A DNA stretch of 64,000 nt. Source: Reyranella sp. (lineage in GTDB: Bacteria; Pseudomonadota; Alphaproteobacteria; Reyranellales; Reyranellaceae). Shown in pieces: positions 16,654-25,500 of the stretch; position 1 is the first letter of the stretch, and every line of letters starts with the position of its first letter. Made by a program: the position numbers and the translations under genes. Location: the NCBI RefSeq assembly GCF_017305915.1, contig NZ_JAFKJN010000025.1, forward strand, positions 52,437 through 116,436, in the 5' to 3' direction. A model generated the notes under the pieces. That model was not told the origin of the DNA, made no database searches, and saw nothing but the letters and a program-made list of their open reading frames with translations.

Positions 16654-17826
16654 ATGCCAGTCCTGCCGCGTGCCCTCGAGATCCAGGGCGAGATCACCGC
16701 CATCCGTCGCGACATCCACGCCCATCCCGAGCTCGCCTACGAGGAGACGCGGACCTCCGACATCGTCGCCGCCAGGCTCCAGGAATGGGGCCTCGAGGTC
16801 ACGCGCGGCCTGGGAAAGACCGGTCTGGTCGGAACCCTGCGCAAGGGCAACTCGTTGAAGGCCATCGGATTGCGAGCCGATATGGACTGCCTGCCGATGG
16901 ACGAGAGGAACGATTTCGAGCACCGCTCGCAGAATCCGGGCCGCATGCATGCCTGCGGCCATGACGGTCACACCGCCATGCTGCTCGGCGCCGCCAAGGT
17001 GCTGAGCGAGAAGAAGGACTTCGAGGGCGCCGTCCACTTCATCTTCCAGCCGGCCGAAGAGGGCGGCGGCGGCGGCAAGGCGATGATCGAGGACGGCCTG
17101 TTCGAGAAATTCCCCTGCGACGCGGTCTACGCGATCCACAACAAGCCGGGCGTGCCGCTCGGCCACATCGTCTCGCGCCCCGGCCCGCTTCTCGCGGCGG
17201 CCGACCGCTGGGACATCCGCATCACCGGCAAGGGCGGCCACGCCGCGCACCCGCACACCACGCTCGATCCGATGGTGGTCGGCGCCTCGATCGTGATGTC
17301 GCTGCAGACCATCGTCAGCCGCAACATCGATCCGCAGGACGCGACCGTCGTGACCGTCGGCTTTTTCAAGGCGGGCTCGGCCTACAACGTGATCCCGGGC
17401 GAGGCCCATATCGGCGGGACCACCCGCACCACGACGCCGGAGAACCGCAAGCTCGCGCAGAAGCGCATCAAGGAGATCTGCGACGGCGCCGCCCAGATGT
17501 ACGGCGTGCAGATCGAGGTCGAGCACCGGCCGGGCTACCCGCCGACGGTGAACAACGCCGAGAAGACCAAGTTCGCGATCGAAGTGGCGGCCGACGTGTG
17601 CGGCGCCAACAACGTGCGCGACAACGTCAAGCCGAGCATGGGTGCCGAGGACTTCTCCTACATGCTGGAGAAGGTACCGGGCGCCATGGTGATGCTGGGC
17701 AACGGCGGCAGCGAGGCGATCAACCTCCACAATCCGCGCTACGACTTCAACGACATGGCGATCCCGTTCGGCATCAGCTTCTTCGTGAAGACGGTCGAGC
17801 GTTTCCTCGGCAAGCAGGCGGGATAG
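16654..17826 (+). CDS. M20 family amidohydrolase (hippurate hydrolase-like)
   Basis: The protein has 390 residues and belongs to the M20D amidohydrolase group. Metal-binding and catalytic features are RADMDCLPM, GRMHACGHDGHTAMLLGAA, FQPAEEGGGGGKAMIEDG, the dimerisation-domain ITGKGGHAAHPH and the terminal SMGAEDFSYML. It removes the acyl group from N-acylated amino acids or hydrolyses a related amide, releasing a free amino acid in the cytoplasm. It follows the Lrp regulator after 29 bases, consistent with amino-acid-linked control. The exact acyl substrate is unknown. Confidence 0.92.
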   Translation: MPVLPRALEIQGEITAIRRDIHAHPELAYEETRTSDIVAARLQEWGLEVTRGLGKTGLVGTLRKGNSLKAIGLRADMDCLPMDERNDFEHRSQNPGRMHACGHDGHTAMLLGAAKVLSEKKDFEGAVHFIFQPAEEGGGGGKAMIEDGLFEKFPCDAVYAIHNKPGVPLGHIVSRPGPLLAAADRWDIRITGKGGHAAHPHTTLDPMVVGASIVMSLQTIVSRNIDPQDATVVTVGFFKAGSAYNVIPGEAHIGGTTRTTTPENRKLAQKRIKEICDGAAQMYGVQIEVEHRPGYPPTVNNAEKTKFAIEVAADVCGANNVRDNVKPSMGAEDFSYMLEKVPGAMVMLGNGGSEAINLHNPRYDFNDMAIPFGISFFVKTVERFLGKQAG

Positions 17827-17850
17827 TCGTGGCGGTCGCTCGCGCACCGT

Positions 17851-17957
17851 GTCATCCCGAGCGGAGCGAGGGACCCTTGGCCAGCGTCGATCGAAGATCC
17901 CTCGCTTCGCTCGGGATGACACCGGACTCGGGATGACACCAAGCTCGGGGTGACACG
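17851..17957. repeat. gtcatcccgag-type inverted repeat with trailing degenerate tandem units
   Basis: The arms gtcatcccgagcggagcgag (from 17851) and its near-exact complement ending at 17920 surround a loop of about 24 bases. Two further partial units, actcgggatgacacc and gctcggggtgacacg, follow in direct repeat at 17926-17957. The element runs up to three bases from the ATG of the glucan exporter gene, so its last ggggtgac is the only purine-rich candidate for that gene's ribosome-binding site. Similar gtcatcccgag palindromes are common between genes in alphaproteobacteria. Confidence 0.75.
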
Positions 17958-17960
17958 GAC

Positions 17961-19721
17961 ATGGAGTTCTTCCGCGTCTACGGTCGGGTCCTCGGGCTGC
18001 TGCGCGACGAGCGCAAGCTGGCGATCACGCTCGCTTTCGCCAACGTCGCGGTCGCGGCGCTGCAGTTCTACGAGCCGGTGCTGCTCGGCCGCGTCGTCGA
18101 CCTGCTGTCGAACGCGCAAGGGCGGAGCACCGCCGATATCTGGTCGGACGCCAAGCACCTGCTGGTGATCTGGGCGGTCGTCGGCATCGGCGGCATCGTC
18201 GCCAACATCGTCGTGTCGCTGCAGGCCGACCGCATGGCGCACCGCCGCCGGCTGGGCGCCATGGCGACCTATTTCGAGCACGTGCTGATGCTGCCGTTCG
18301 CCTTCCACAACGCGCAGCACTCCGGCCGGCTGCTCAAGATCATGCTGACCGGCGTCGACCACCTGTTCGGCATCTGGCTGAGCTTCTTCCGCGAGAACCT
18401 CGCGACCTTCGTCGCGCTGTTCATCATGCTGCCGCTCAGCATCTTCATGAACTGGCAGCTCGCGGCGCTGCTGATCGTGCTGATCGTCTTCTTTGCCATC
18501 GCCAATGCCTTCGTGGTCGGCAAGACCGACCGGCTGCAGGCCCAGGTCGAGGAGTACCACAGCGAGCTCGCCGGCCGGGCCGGCGATGCGCTGGGTAATA
18601 TCCACCTGATCCAGAGCTTCGTCCGGCTGGGCGCCGAGGCCGGCGCCATCCAGCAGATCATCCGCCGCACGCTCGAGGCTCAGTATCCGGTGCTGAACTG
18701 GTGGGCGCTGCTCTCGGTGCTGACGCGTGCCGCCTCGACCGTCACCGTGATCCTGATCTTCGTGCTCGGCACCTGGCTGTTCACCCACGGCCAGGCGACG
18801 GCGGGCGAGATCGTGAGCTTCATGGGCTTCGCCACCATGCTGATCGGCCGCATGGACCAGGCCTCGGGCTTCGTCAGCCGCATCTTCTTCCAGATGCCGG
18901 CGCTGGCGGATTTCTTTCGCGTCCTCGACCACCAGTCGACCGTGATCGACAAGCCCAACGGCAAGGACATCGGCCGCGCCAAGGGCGACGTCGACTTCGA
19001 GGACGTGAGCTTCTCCTACGACGGCCTGCGCCCGGCGCTGGCGCACTTCGACCTGCATGTGCCGGCGGGCACGACGGTCGCCTTCGTCGGCCCGACCGGC
19101 GCCGGCAAGAGCACGGCGCTATCGCTGCTGCATCGGATGTGGGACCCGCAGTCGGGCACCATCCGGGTCGACGGCATCGACCATCGCGACATCAGGCTCG
19201 CCTCGCTGCGCCGCAACATCGGCGTGGTGTTCCAGGATTCGACGATGTTCTACCGCTCGATCGCCGACAACCTCCGGATCGGCAAGCCCGACGCCACCCA
19301 GGCCGAGCTCGAGACTGCGGCCAGGCTCGCCGAGGCGCACGATTTCATCGTGAGCCAGCCGCACGGCTACGAGACCCTGGTCGGCGAGCGCGGCACCACC
19401 CTGTCCGGCGGCGAGCGCCAGCGGCTCGCGATCGCCCGGGCGCTGCTCAAGAATCCGCCGATCCTGATCCTCGACGAGGCGACCAGCGCGCTCGACGCCG
19501 TCACCGAGGCGCGCATCCAGAAGGCGCTCAAGGCGCTGATGGCCGGCCGCACCACCTTCGTGATCGCCCATCGGCTGTCGACCATCCGCGACGCCGAGCA
19601 GGTGGTGGTGCTGGAGCACGGCAAGCTCGCCGAGCACGGCAGCTACGCCGAGCTGACCGCCAAGGGCGGCGTGTTCGCCAACCTCGTGGCGACGCAAAGG
19701 GCTGGCATAGAATCTGCCTGA
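17961..19721 (+). CDS. ndvA: NdvA/ChvA-like glucan exporter, ABC transporter with fused permease and ATPase
   Basis: The protein has 586 residues. Residues 1-310 hold about six membrane helices in a type I exporter domain whose N-terminus (VYGRVLGLL...FYEPVLLGRVVDLLS) resembles NdvA/ChvA cyclic beta-1,2-glucan exporters. The ATPase domain has Walker A GPTGAGKST, Q-loop VVFQDSTMFY, signature LSGGERQR, Walker B ILILDEATSALD and the switch histidine in FVIAHRLS. It works as a homodimer in the inner membrane. No glucan synthase gene is present nearby, so the substrate is by similarity only; a related lipid or polysaccharide exporter remains possible. Confidence 0.85.
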   Translation: MEFFRVYGRVLGLLRDERKLAITLAFANVAVAALQFYEPVLLGRVVDLLSNAQGRSTADIWSDAKHLLVIWAVVGIGGIVANIVVSLQADRMAHRRRLGAMATYFEHVLMLPFAFHNAQHSGRLLKIMLTGVDHLFGIWLSFFRENLATFVALFIMLPLSIFMNWQLAALLIVLIVFFAIANAFVVGKTDRLQAQVEEYHSELAGRAGDALGNIHLIQSFVRLGAEAGAIQQIIRRTLEAQYPVLNWWALLSVLTRAASTVTVILIFVLGTWLFTHGQATAGEIVSFMGFATMLIGRMDQASGFVSRIFFQMPALADFFRVLDHQSTVIDKPNGKDIGRAKGDVDFEDVSFSYDGLRPALAHFDLHVPAGTTVAFVGPTGAGKSTALSLLHRMWDPQSGTIRVDGIDHRDIRLASLRRNIGVVFQDSTMFYRSIADNLRIGKPDATQAELETAARLAEAHDFIVSQPHGYETLVGERGTTLSGGERQRLAIARALLKNPPILILDEATSALDAVTEARIQKALKALMAGRTTFVIAHRLSTIRDAEQVVVLEHGKLAEHGSYAELTAKGGVFANLVATQRAGIESA

Positions 19722-19789
19722 TATCCCCTTGGCGGGACCGCCGGGTCCGCCTAAGAGAGCCTAGCAGGGACAGGACGAGGGGTTACCAA

Positions 19790-20803
19790 ATGAACAAGCT
19801 CGCCAAATGGCTGGGAGGCGCGGCCGCGATCGCGCTGGCTCTGGGCGTCGTGCCGGCAAGCGCGCAGACGCCGATCAAGTTCACTCTGGACTGGGTTTTC
19901 CAGGGGCCGACGTCGCCGTTCCTGGTGGCGCTGGACAAGGGCTACTACAAGGCCGAGGGCCTCGACGTCACCATGGACCCGGGCCAGGGCTCGGCCGGTG
20001 CGGTGCAGCGCGTCGCCACCGGCGCCTACCAGATCGGCTTCGCCGACGTGAACTCGACCATCGAGTACAATTCCAAGAACCCGGGCAAGGAAGTGCTGTG
20101 CGTCTTCATGGCCTACGACTTCGCGCCGTTCGGAGTCTATGCGCTGAAGAAGAGCGGCATCAAGACGCCCAAGGACCTCGACGGCAAGAAGCTCGGCGCG
20201 CCGGTGTTCGACGCCAGCTTCCGGCTGTTCCCGGCCTTCGCCAAGCTGAACGGCATCGCCAAGTGGGAGCACGTCAACCTGACGCCGCAGCTCCGCGAGC
20301 AGAGCCTGGTGCAGGGCTCGGTCGACTTCATCTCCGGCCACTACTTCTCGTCGATGCTCGATCTGAAGGCGCGCGGCGTGAAGTTCGACGACATCGTCGC
20401 TATGCGCTACGTCGACTTCGGCATGGACGTCTACAGCAACGGCATCGTGGTCTCGCCCGAGATGGCCAAGAACGAGAAGGCGGTGAAGGGCTTCATCGCC
20501 GCCACGCTCAAGGGCTGGAAGGACGTGATCGCCGACAACAAGCTCGGCATCGCTGCCGCCAAGAAGAAGGACCCGCTGATCGACGAGGCGCTGGAGACCG
20601 AGCGGCTGCAGATCTCGCTGCAGACCAACATCCTGACGCCCTACGTCAAGGCCAACGGCATGGGCGACGTCGATCCGGCGCGCTTCGCCAAGTCGGTCAA
20701 GCTGGTGTCCGAGGCGTTCGGCCTCGCCAACGTGCCCGACCCGGACAAGGTCTTCTCCAACAAGTACCTGCCGCCCAAGGCCGACCGCATGGTCGCGAAG
20801 TGA
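19790..20803 (+). CDS. ABC transporter substrate-binding protein (NMT1/THI5/SsuA-like)
   Basis: The protein has 337 residues. A signal peptide (WLGGAAAIALALGVVPASAQ) precedes a mature NMT1/THI5-type domain: FTLDWVFQGPTSPFLVALDKGYYKAEGLDV, then FADVNSTIEYN and KTPKDLDGKKLGAP. It is the periplasmic receptor of the importer completed by 20960-21745 and 21742-22521. The ATG at 19790 has gagggg at about ten bases. The family handles sulfonates, nitrate-like ions, pyrimidines or aromatic acids. The ligand here is undetermined. Confidence 0.92.
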   Translation: MNKLAKWLGGAAAIALALGVVPASAQTPIKFTLDWVFQGPTSPFLVALDKGYYKAEGLDVTMDPGQGSAGAVQRVATGAYQIGFADVNSTIEYNSKNPGKEVLCVFMAYDFAPFGVYALKKSGIKTPKDLDGKKLGAPVFDASFRLFPAFAKLNGIAKWEHVNLTPQLREQSLVQGSVDFISGHYFSSMLDLKARGVKFDDIVAMRYVDFGMDVYSNGIVVSPEMAKNEKAVKGFIAATLKGWKDVIADNKLGIAAAKKKDPLIDEALETERLQISLQTNILTPYVKANGMGDVDPARFAKSVKLVSEAFGLANVPDPDKVFSNKYLPPKADRMVAK

Positions 20804-20812
20804 GGGCACGAA

Positions 20813-20951
20813 CCTCCTCCCCAGTCTGCTGGGGAGGTGTCGGCGCCTTACGCCGACGGAGGGGTCAGAAACCCCGGTCCGCGACTCACGACCCCTCCGT
20901 CGCCGTAAGACGGCGACACCTCCCCTTCGCGGAGTCCGCGAAGGGGAGGGG
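20813..20951. repeat. Long palindromic repeat, family A, copy 3
   Basis: The left arm (cctccccag...ctggggaggtgtcggcg) and right arm share cggaggggtc and gacccctccgtcg with copies at 21, 7694 and 38670. In this copy the outer hairpin of the right arm is a different sequence (ccccttcgcggagtccgcgaagggg), so the terminal hairpin has been replaced. It lies between the receptor and ATPase genes of one ABC importer. Its terminal aggggagggg is placed eight bases before the ATG at 20960, so it appears to serve as the ribosome-binding site. Confidence 0.85.
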
Positions 20952-20959
20952 ATGACTCT

Positions 20960-21745
20960 ATGACCTTCGTCGAGCTCAAGTCGGTCAGCCTCACCTACCG
21001 CCTCGGCAAGGAAACCACCCTCGCCCTTGCCGATGGCACCATGGCCATCGGCAAGGGCGAGTTCGTCGCCGTGGTCGGCCCCTCGGGCTGCGGCAAGTCG
21101 ACGATCATGAAGCTGGTCACCGGGCTCTTGCCCGCGACCAGCGGCGAGGTCGTGGTCGCCGGCCAGAGGGTGACGCGCCCGATCAAGGGCGTCGGCATGG
21201 CCTTTCAGAACCCGACCCTGATGCCGTGGCGCACCACCATCGACAACGTGCTGCTGCCGATGGAGATCGTCGAACCGCACAAGCGCCGCTTCCGCCGGCA
21301 CCGCGCCGAGTACGTGGCGCGCGCCATGGCGCTCTTGAAGACCGTCGGCCTCGCCGACTTCGCCGACAAGTTCCCCTGGCAGCTCTCGGGCGGCATGCAG
21401 CAGCGCTCCAACCTCTGCCGCGCCCTGATCCACGAGCCCGAGCTGCTGATGCTCGACGAGCCGTTCGGCGCGCTCGACGCCTTCACCCGCGAGGAGCTGT
21501 GGGGCGTCATGCAGGCGCTGTGGCTGGAGAAGCGCTTCACCGGCGTGCTGGTGACCCACGACCTGCGCGAGGCGGTCTATCTCGCCGACACCGTCTACGT
21601 CATGAGCCGCCGTCCCGGCCGCATCGTCATGAGCCGCCACATCGACCTGCCGCGGCCGCGCACACTGGCCTCGACCTTCGAGCCGGCCTTCGTCGACATC
21701 GTCCACGAGCTGCGCGACCGCATCCACCAGGAGCACGCGGCATGA
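20960..21745 (+). CDS. ABC transporter ATP-binding protein (NitT/Tau type)
   Basis: The protein has 261 residues with all ATPase motifs: Walker A GPSGCGKST, Q-loop MAFQNPTLMPW, signature LSGGMQQR, Walker B LLMLDEPFGALD and the switch histidine in VLVTHDLREAV. It energises the permease encoded immediately downstream, with which it overlaps by 4 bases. Its receptor is the gene at 19790, separated only by a palindromic repeat. The aggggagggg in that repeat supports the ATG at 20960. Confidence 0.95.
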   Translation: MTFVELKSVSLTYRLGKETTLALADGTMAIGKGEFVAVVGPSGCGKSTIMKLVTGLLPATSGEVVVAGQRVTRPIKGVGMAFQNPTLMPWRTTIDNVLLPMEIVEPHKRRFRRHRAEYVARAMALLKTVGLADFADKFPWQLSGGMQQRSNLCRALIHEPELLMLDEPFGALDAFTREELWGVMQALWLEKRFTGVLVTHDLREAVYLADTVYVMSRRPGRIVMSRHIDLPRPRTLASTFEPAFVDIVHELRDRIHQEHAA

Positions 21746-22521
21746 TCACCGGCCGGACCCGCGAGATCGTCCAGCTCGCCATGCCGTGGCTCGCCATGGC
21801 GTTGTTCCTGGCGATCTGGGAGGTGGTGTGCGTCGTCTTCGACCTGCCGGAGATCCTGCTGCCGCGGCCGAGCCGGGTGTTCGAGGTATTCATCCAGCGC
21901 ATCGACATCCTGCTGGCCTACTGCTGGGACACGCTGTGGACCACGGTGCTGGGCTTCCTGCTGGCGATCGCCGGCGGCGTCATGCTGGGCGTGCTGATCG
22001 GTGCCTCGCCGCTGGTCTATGCCGGCCTCTATCCGCTGCTGATCGCCTTCAACGCCGTGCCCAAGGTGGCGATCGTGCCGATCCTGATGATCTGGATCGG
22101 CGTCGGCCCGACGCCGGCGGTGGTTACCGCCTTCGTGATCAGCTTCTTCCCGATCGTGGTCAACGTCGCCACCGGGCTCGCCACCATCGAGCCCGAGATG
22201 ATCGACGTGCTCTACAGCCTGGGGGCCAGCCGCTTCGAGATCCTGCGCAAGGTCGGCATCCCGCGCGCCATGCCCTATCTGTTCGCCAGCCTGAAGGTCG
22301 CCATCACGCTCGCCTTCATCGGCTCGGTGATCGCCGAGACGGTGGGCGGCAACCGCGGCATCGGCTTCCTCATGCTGTCGGCGGGCGCGCGCAACGACGC
22401 GCCGACCACTTTCGCCGGCCTGTTCGCCATCGCCATCATGGGCGTGGCGATGTACGCCGTCTGCGCCCTGCTCGAGAAGCGCATGACCCGCTGGGCCTTC
22501 CGCGGCCAGCTCGTGAGCTGA
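21742..22521 (+). CDS. ABC transporter permease (NitT/Tau type)
   Basis: The protein has 259 residues and about six membrane helices. The BPD-type permease signature and coupling loop are seen around DVLYSLGASRFEILRKVGIP, with the preceding KVAIVPILMIWIGVGPTPAVV typical of SsuC/TauC relatives. It overlaps the ATPase gene by 4 bases. The gene ends 28 bases before the stop of the converging P450-DyP gene. Confidence 0.94.
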   Translation: MITGRTREIVQLAMPWLAMALFLAIWEVVCVVFDLPEILLPRPSRVFEVFIQRIDILLAYCWDTLWTTVLGFLLAIAGGVMLGVLIGASPLVYAGLYPLLIAFNAVPKVAIVPILMIWIGVGPTPAVVTAFVISFFPIVVNVATGLATIEPEMIDVLYSLGASRFEILRKVGIPRAMPYLFASLKVAITLAFIGSVIAETVGGNRGIGFLMLSAGARNDAPTTFAGLFAIAIMGVAMYAVCALLEKRMTRWAFRGQLVS

Positions 22522-22549
22522 GCCGTCGTCCTCTCATGCGGACCGCGGC

Positions 22550-25500
22550 CTAAGGTACCCGCTTCCGCCGCAGCGGCGCGTTGCTGCGCGAGGCCAGCAG
22601 GATCAGCGCCGCGCGGCTCGGCATGAAGAAGTAGCCGCCGGCGCGCACGGTGACGAAGCTCTCGTTCCGCTTCAGCCGGATCGGCCCCGCGGTGGTCGGG
22701 ATCGTGAAGACCCCGGGTCCCGTGGCGGTGATCGGGTCGGGCTCGTTGCTGAGGCCCTGGAAGGCGGGCGAGCTGATCCAGCTCTGCTGCAGGAACTCGA
22801 ACTGGCGCTCGATGTCGGCGCACAGGCCGATGAACAGCAGCCCTTTCTCCTGCCGGCTGGGATCGGCCGGATCCTGCCGCTGGTAGGGCCGGCCGCGCCG
22901 CAGGATGCGGTGCCGCTTGGTGATGTCGATCTCCATCGGATCGTCCGGGTTCATGCCGCCGCGCGGATTGGCCCGCCGCATGTGCGCGCCGCACGGGCAG
23001 TGCAGCCCCTGCGGGTCGTCGACTCCGAAGTTGAAATCGTTGTCGTTGCGCCGGGTGACCCGGCCAAGCAGGGGGCGGCCGTCGTACCGCCGGCCCATCA
23101 GCTTGGAGGCGACCCATTCCTCGTCGATCGGGCAGCCGACCAGGGTCTCGAAGCGGCCTTCCGGCTTGCCTTGCTCATGCCGGTCGCGCGTCAGCTCGCG
23201 CGTCCAGCCTTTGACGAACGTCTCGAAGCGATCGACATGCTGCTCGTACTGGCGTACGGCGATGAAGGTGCCGTTGCGCCCGAAGTCGCGCAGCCCCGCG
23301 GTGTGCGCGGCACCGAAGCGCGGGAAACGCGAGCCCAGGTTCGGGACGTCCATCGGCAGGATGTCGCGGGTGTCGATCTCGGCCGGCAGGGTGATCGGCG
23401 GATCGATCAGCCCGGCGTTGTTCTTGTAGCCGAGGACGACCTCGCCGGCCTCGACCAGGTCGGCCGTCGCCACGTTGCGCATCGATTTCTGGGTGCCGCG
23501 GATGATCGGCTGCGAGATGCCGTCCCGGAAGCCGAAGTGCTCGTAGATGGCGCGGGGACGGTCGTGCTCGTCCAGGTTCTCCTTCCGCATCGTCTTCTCG
23601 TTGTGCCGGGTCTCGAGCATCTCCCAGGACCATGTCGTGCCCGGCTCGCCGAAGATCGCGGTGAGCGTCTGGCGGTGCGTATCGATCTCCGTCACGCACT
23701 CGTCGGGGGACTTGCCGTAGACCAGCACGAGGGCATCGACCGCAGGCTTCTGCCGCTCGGCATTGTCGGTGTCGGACCACGCCCAGTACTCCGGCGCCGA
23801 ATCGCCCTCGTCGCGCAGGATCTTGGCGCGATTGCCCATGCCGATGCGGAAGGCCGGCGGGAACGACGCCAGCAGGTCCTCGTAGTCGTCGCTGTCGACG
23901 CCGCTCTCGTCGAGCAGCTTGGCGAGGCCGGTGGCCGAGAAGGAGACGAAGCTCGGCGGCCCTTCGGCGCTGCTGCGGATCTCGCCGAACCAGACATTGC
24001 GCTCGACCATCTGCAGCCAGGCCTGCGCCTTGCGGACCTCGGGTCCCGACGGCAGCGTGATCGCCGCCATCGCGCCGAACGGATGGCTCGGGAAGCCGCG
24101 GAAGACGATCGACTGCACCTCCTGCATCTCGATCGTCGCATCGGGACGCGGCATGCTGCCGAAGCAGCTCAGCCACGCCTCGGCGGCGGAGTCGGTCTCG
24201 GCCCGCATCAGCCCGTCATGGATCACCGCGTTGTTGCGGATCTGGTCGGTGGTGAGGTGCGGGAAGCGCGCGAACCAGAAGGACGTCGGCTGCTGCTGCA
24301 GGCGGACCCAGCGCTTGAAGCGGGCGCCGTCCTGGGCGCCGTCGTAGATCAGATAGCGCGTCGGCGGGAAGCCGCGGCCGTTGCTCCAGGCCGCGGTCTG
24401 GCCGGCGTGCGCCTTGGTGATGAAGTCCTCGAGGTAGCTTTCCCAGCTGCCGTCGTAGTTGGAGAAGAACACCAGCATCTCGCTGCCGGGCAGGCGGAAC
24501 CACCTTGCATAGTGGATCGTGCCCATGTTGAGCACGAAGCCCGGCCGGTACCAGTACTGGACCAGCTTGCCGATGCCGGCCAGTGCGACCGCCAGGGTCA
24601 GCTTGCGGAACCAGCCGGTCTTCATCGGCGTCACCGCCGTGATGTGGTTCATCGCATAGCCCGGCGCGTTCTCGCGGGCCGCGATTTCCCTGATCTTGCC
24701 GATCTTGGCCGGTCGCTCGTCGACCGTGTCCTTGATCTCGTGCCAGCGCAGGATGGCCAGGAAGGTGCCGATGATCAGCGCCGCGCCGAGCGCCGTCGAG
24801 ACGATGGCGCCGGCCGCGGCGTAGAAGATCCAGCTCAGGGTCTCGACGACGTCGCGCAGGAAGGCGTTGTCGAGGCGGATCAGGTGCAGGAGGTTCGAGC
24901 CCAGCGCCGTCAGATCGAGCTGCGACCACAGGCTCGCGGCGTTCGACTGCGCCTCGGTCCAATGGGTCGCGGCCAGCCAGCCGCCGACCGCCAGGACGAG
25001 CACGATCGCGACCAGCGTGATGTCGCGCAGGACGGAGAACGACTTGCGCCCGCGATCGAGCAGCCAGACGCCCCAGACATACTCCACGCGCAGCAGGGCG
25101 AGGCCGATCATGACGGCGAGCGTGTCGCTCGGGAGCGAAGGCAAGCCGATGACCGACAGCCCGAAGCCGACCACCGTGATGTTGACGACGGTGAGCGCCG
25201 CGACGGCGGCGACCGTGGCCACCACCGTCAGGCCGACGACGGCGTGGGCGAAGAGGTACCTGACCCGCGCCCAGTACCAGATCAGCCACTGCCGGTACCG
25301 GTCGTTGACCGACAGCCCGGTCAGCATGGCGAGGATGGCGAAGAAGGAGGCGCCGGCGATCCAGTGGGCGTGGGAATCTTCGACGATGAAGTGATAGATC
25401 AGCGCGCCCTGGCCGAGCAGCAGCAGCGCCAGGAAGAGCTTGACGTAGAGCGCCGGCCGCGAGGCCAGCAGGGCGCTCAACCCCACGTTCTTGTCGGTAT

